Assembly (NCBI GenBank): GCA_964645585.1
Contig: CAZYAN010000089.1
Location: 1-7,133, forward strand
Reading direction: 5' to 3'
Length of the DNA stretch: 7,133 nt
DNA from: DATGSL01 sp964645585
GTDB lineage: Bacteria > Verrucomicrobiota > Verrucomicrobiia > Opitutales > T3Sed10-336
Shown here piece after piece: positions 5,147 through 7,133 of the stretch (within the stretch, counting starts at the first letter, position 1; each line of letters starts with the position of its first letter). A model generated the notes under the pieces. The model had not been told where the DNA came from and did not search any database. It was given only the letters and a program-made list of their open reading frames with translations. The translations under genes were made by a program, and so were the position numbers.

Positions 5147-6970
5147 CTACTTCCGCCTCAAGCCGTCCAAGATTCCCCGAATCTCCTCAGCCGCTTCCTC
5201 GCCAAGTTCCTCGCCGATCCTTTCCCTCGCCTTTTCCCGCAGGCCCCCCGTCTCTTCACGAAGGCGCTTGGCCAGTTCCGCCTTGCCCGCTTCCGCCAGG
5301 GCGTCAGAAAAATCCGCGCCGGAAAAATGCACGCGCGGCCGACGGAAGCTTCCGCTGAGTCCAATCGGAACAATCAGCTCCTGCACGGTCGTCTCTCCCA
5401 CTTTCGGAATCGTCAGCTGCGTTTCGCGCAAGGCGACTTCGATTGGAAACTCGATTCCTCCCGCCCCCCAGCTCCCAGCTGTTTGAAAGTCGACGGTGCC
5501 TCCCTGCAACGGCCGTTCTCCCGCGACCTTGAGATCGTCGGCGATCTTGTCGACCGGCAGTCCGCGCAAAACCAGTTCGAGAGAATTAACGCCCGATGCC
5601 GCCGACAACGCGCCGGCTTCGACATCAGCCAGCAAGGTTCCTCCGCTCGATTCCACGGAAACGCGCGGCGCTTTGTCGACCAGACGGGGATGGGTCGAAA
5701 GATTTTCCGCCGTGACAGTGACGGTTTCCCCGGGGAGACGCGTAACCCGCATCTCTTCGGCCGTCGCTTTGGAAATCCGCAACAGCGGCGACTCGCGCAC
5801 CAGATGCGAGGCCACCGCCTTTCGATAGCCGTCGTCCAGTATCCGGCGCATCCGCTTCTCTTCCGTCTCCTCCGGCGGGGCTTCGCCCGGCGCGGGTTCC
5901 GCCGGCTCCTCAGGACCGGAGAAACGCTCCAGCCACTCGCCGATCTGTTCAATCCGCGCCCGCCACTTTTCCGCCTCGCGCAAATAATCGTCGAGCGTTT
6001 TGCCCTCACCCTCTTCCGGTGCGGGCGGCGGCAGCGGCTCGGGTTTACGGTAACGAATACCGGGAGTCGCCCGGGTTTCGCCGCTCGTGGCGCCGCGGAT
6101 CCGCATCGTCTCAATATGCATGCGCTTCCGGAGCAAATCGGTCTGCGCGAGATCGGCTTCGATCGTGTCAGCGCGAAACAAATCCGTCTCGAGAGCATTC
6201 GGATCAGCCATGGCAAGACCGGTCAACACCAGGCTGCCCTCCCCGAGTTTCAAGTTTGCACCCTCGAGGTCGACCGTCGCACCGTTTGCCCGCTCCAAGC
6301 CGGTCTGCAGCACGAATTTCACAATCGAATCACTTGCGAACAGGGTCACGACGAAGCCAACAACCAGCACAAGCGCGGCGAAAATGAGGCCGAGCGGACG
6401 GAAGAATCCGCCTTTTTTTTCCAGCAGATCCTGATACGTGCTTTTGCCGTGTCCGCCGCCAACAAAAATGAAAACGAAGGCGCGAACCAGGAAGTTCTTC
6501 CGCCAGCGATTCCACGTCTCCGATCCTTCTTCGAGTCCGGCCATTTTGCGCCGGAATCCCTGAACAGCGCGTATCGCCAAAAGACCAAAGACAATCCCGA
6601 CGATCAGCCCAAGGACCAGCCCGCCGGTCGTCACGTAGTACTCAAATCCAAAAAAAGCGAGAACGGGGGCATTGACGAGCGCCGCGAAAAATTCCTGCGA
6701 CGGACCTTCGAGCAAGAACTGCCCGGCCCGGAAAGTCACAGGCAGCAGCGGAAACGACAGGATCGCGGCTGTGAGCAGACAGACCCCGAGCAGCGCGAGA
6801 TTCGCGTTGAGAATGACCGCGGCGAGGAACAGGAATGCAAGCATTCCCGGCGCTTGCGTCAGACCCGGCATAAACCCGGCCGTCGTCCCGATGATCGCCG
6901 CGAGCATCAGTTGCGCCGGTGTCGCCGACCCGCGAAAAATTTTCCCCAGTTTGCGCGTAAACAGTATCAA
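5147..6970 (-). CDS. Fused TIGR03546 (DUF2062-like) membrane domain and TIGR03545 AsmA-like protein
   Basis: A 607-residue envelope protein. Residues 1-140 match my recollection of TIGR03546/DUF2062-type proteins: TPAQLMLAAIIGTTAGFMPG, then LNANLALLG, several membrane helices (about 17-37, 43-76, 114-134) and the segment FFAALVNAPVLAFFGFEYYV. After a basic/polar linker (138-188) a fifth strong membrane segment (190-211) leads into an AsmA-like region typical of TIGR03545: ATVDLEGANLKLGEGSLVLTGL, ADTIEADLAQTDLLRKRMHIETMRIRG (230-292), Pro/Glu-rich linkers (310-323, 352-370), a charged helix (325-350) and beta-rich C-terminal sequence ending in PIGLSGSFRRPRVHFSGADF plus a Glu/Lys helix. TIGR03545 and TIGR03546 are uncharacterised families usually encoded by neighbouring genes; here one frame covers both. 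The start is TTG 6970, set by GGAGG 5 nt upstream; the stop is TAG. By AsmA analogy it may act in phospholipid or outer-membrane traffic, which is inference. Eight A at the domain junction may be slippery. Confidence 0.8.
   Translation of the reverse strand: MILFTRKLGKIFRGSATPAQLMLAAIIGTTAGFMPGLTQAPGMLAFLFLAAVILNANLALLGVCLLTAAILSFPLLPVTFRAGQFLLEGPSQEFFAALVNAPVLAFFGFEYYVTTGGLVLGLIVGIVFGLLAIRAVQGFRRKMAGLEEGSETWNRWRKNFLVRAFVFIFVGGGHGKSTYQDLLEKKGGFFRPLGLIFAALVLVVGFVVTLFASDSIVKFVLQTGLERANGATVDLEGANLKLGEGSLVLTGLAMADPNALETDLFRADTIEADLAQTDLLRKRMHIETMRIRGATSGETRATPGIRYRKPEPLPPPAPEEGEGKTLDDYLREAEKWRARIEQIGEWLERFSGPEEPAEPAPGEAPPEETEEKRMRRILDDGYRKAVASHLVRESPLLRISKATAEEMRVTRLPGETVTVTAENLSTHPRLVDKAPRVSVESSGGTLLADVEAGALSAASGVNSLELVLRGLPVDKIADDLKVAGERPLQGGTVDFQTAGSWGAGGIEFPIEVALRETQLTIPKVGETTVQELIVPIGLSGSFRRPRVHFSGADFSDALAEAGKAELAKRLREETGGLREKARERIGEELGEEAAEEIRGILDGLRRK
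6413..6432 (-). other. Possible slippery A8 run with upstream SD-like element at the domain junction
   Basis: On the minus strand, codons E184-K185-K186 read GAA AAA AAA, eight consecutive A at 6420-6413. This contains an in-frame A AAA AAA heptamer, the class used in dnaX-type frameshifting. AGGA at 6432-6429 lies 9 nt before the heptamer. A -1 shift would add about 27 Arg-rich residues and stop at 6330-6332. A +1 shift stops at 6346-6348. Either yields a protein of about 207-213 residues containing only the TIGR03546-like part. No strong downstream stem is obvious by eye. Confidence 0.4.
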
Positions 6971-6975
6971 GATCG

Positions 6976-6980
6976 CCTCC
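6976..6980 (-). promoter_or_regulatory. Ribosome binding site fixing a TTG start
   Basis: GGAGG on the minus strand is followed by CGATC and then TTG (6970-6968). This is the strongest Shine-Dalgarno in the window and supports the non-ATG start of the fusion gene. A TTG at 7004 lies in another frame and lacks such a site. Confidence 0.75.
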
Positions 6981-6985
6981 AGTTG

Positions 6986-7019
6986 GATTCGCGTTTTTCG
7001 TCAAGCCGACACGCGAATC
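6986..7019. repeat. Perfect 9-bp inverted repeat in the leader of the fusion gene
   Basis: GATTCGCGT at 6986-6994 and its exact complement ACGCGAATC at 7011-7019 are separated by 16 nt, with an inner GTC/GAC pairing at 7000-7002 and 7008-7010. On the minus strand the hairpin ends 5 nt before the GGAGG of the fusion gene. No T run follows it on either strand, so it is not a standard terminator. It could be an operator or an RNA structure controlling translation. Confidence 0.6.
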
Positions 7020-7093
7020 GAAAAAATGGCGAGCCTGTTTTCAAGCGGCGTGCGATGCTCAACAGAGCGCAATCCGCCAAACCGGGCTCGTAG

Positions 7094-7115
7094 CGATGAA
7101 GCCACGCATTCATCG
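7094..7115. repeat. 7-bp inverted repeat near the right edge
   Basis: CGATGAA (7094-7100) and TTCATCG (7109-7115) are separated by 8 nt. The right arm overlaps the palindrome CATCGATG (7111-7118). It lies about 115-125 nt upstream of the fusion gene, in sequence where I see no gene. It may be a regulator site, or part of something that continues beyond the window. Confidence 0.35.
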
Positions 7116-7133
7116 ATGCCGTTCGTCGCAGAT

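Noticed and set aside
5134..5147. GTTCCC-CC-GGGAAC palindrome overlapping the fusion gene stop
   Set aside because: A two-base loop is too tight for a good hairpin and no T run follows; the better terminator lies at 5029-5086.
6437..6460. GGGHGKST in the fusion protein as a Walker A nucleotide-binding loop
   Set aside because: The required first Gly of GxxxxGK is Val, and no Walker B or NTPase fold is evident around it.
3062..7093. 1,343-codon plus-strand open frame
   Set aside because: Antisense shadow of two well-supported minus-strand genes; its product is low-complexity, Arg/Pro-rich and matches no family, and the open frame follows from rare stop-complement codons.

Overview
This GC-rich bacterial window holds five protein genes and no RNA genes that I can see. 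The second gene is an exported protein with a bacterial SHD1 (SLA1 homology 1) domain fused to C39-peptidase-like modules. That pairing, known to me mainly from Verrucomicrobiota and relatives, suggests the PVC superphylum. This is inferred from family knowledge, not from a search.

Layout. Positions 1-2824, plus strand: (i) the 3' part of a gene cut by the left edge, encoding a C39-like, cysteine-free protein with a long proline-rich (PPX)n tail; (ii) a complete paralogue of it (1064-2356) with signal peptide, SHD1 domain and two degenerate C39-like modules; (iii) a 150-residue membrane-anchored protein of unknown function (2372-2824), 15 nt after (ii) and probably co-transcribed. Positions 2828-6970, minus strand: a complete RecQ helicase gene (2828-4990), meeting (iii) tail to tail with 3 nt between, and upstream of it a 607-codon gene (5147-6970). 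That gene looks like a natural fusion of the usually separate, adjacent families TIGR03546 (DUF2062-like membrane domain) and TIGR03545 (AsmA-like, single membrane anchor plus extracytoplasmic part).

The 156-nt gap between the two minus-strand genes holds a probable intrinsic terminator and an AT-rich, promoter-like element ending at the recQ start codon. recQ is therefore probably its own transcription unit. No stretch over 300 nt lacks a gene: the gaps are 925-1063, 4991-5146 and 6971-7133.

How it works together: genes (i)-(iii) look like a small cell-envelope cluster whose C39-like folds cannot be cysteine proteases and are more likely binding or scaffold modules. The AsmA-like fusion is also an envelope protein, possibly in lipid or outer-membrane homeostasis. 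recQ is a housekeeping DNA-repair gene with no evident link. The most unusual signals are the TIGR03546/TIGR03545 fusion, an eight-A slippery run at its domain junction that could yield a truncated form, and the tandem pair of dead C39-like proteins, only one of which has the proline tail.
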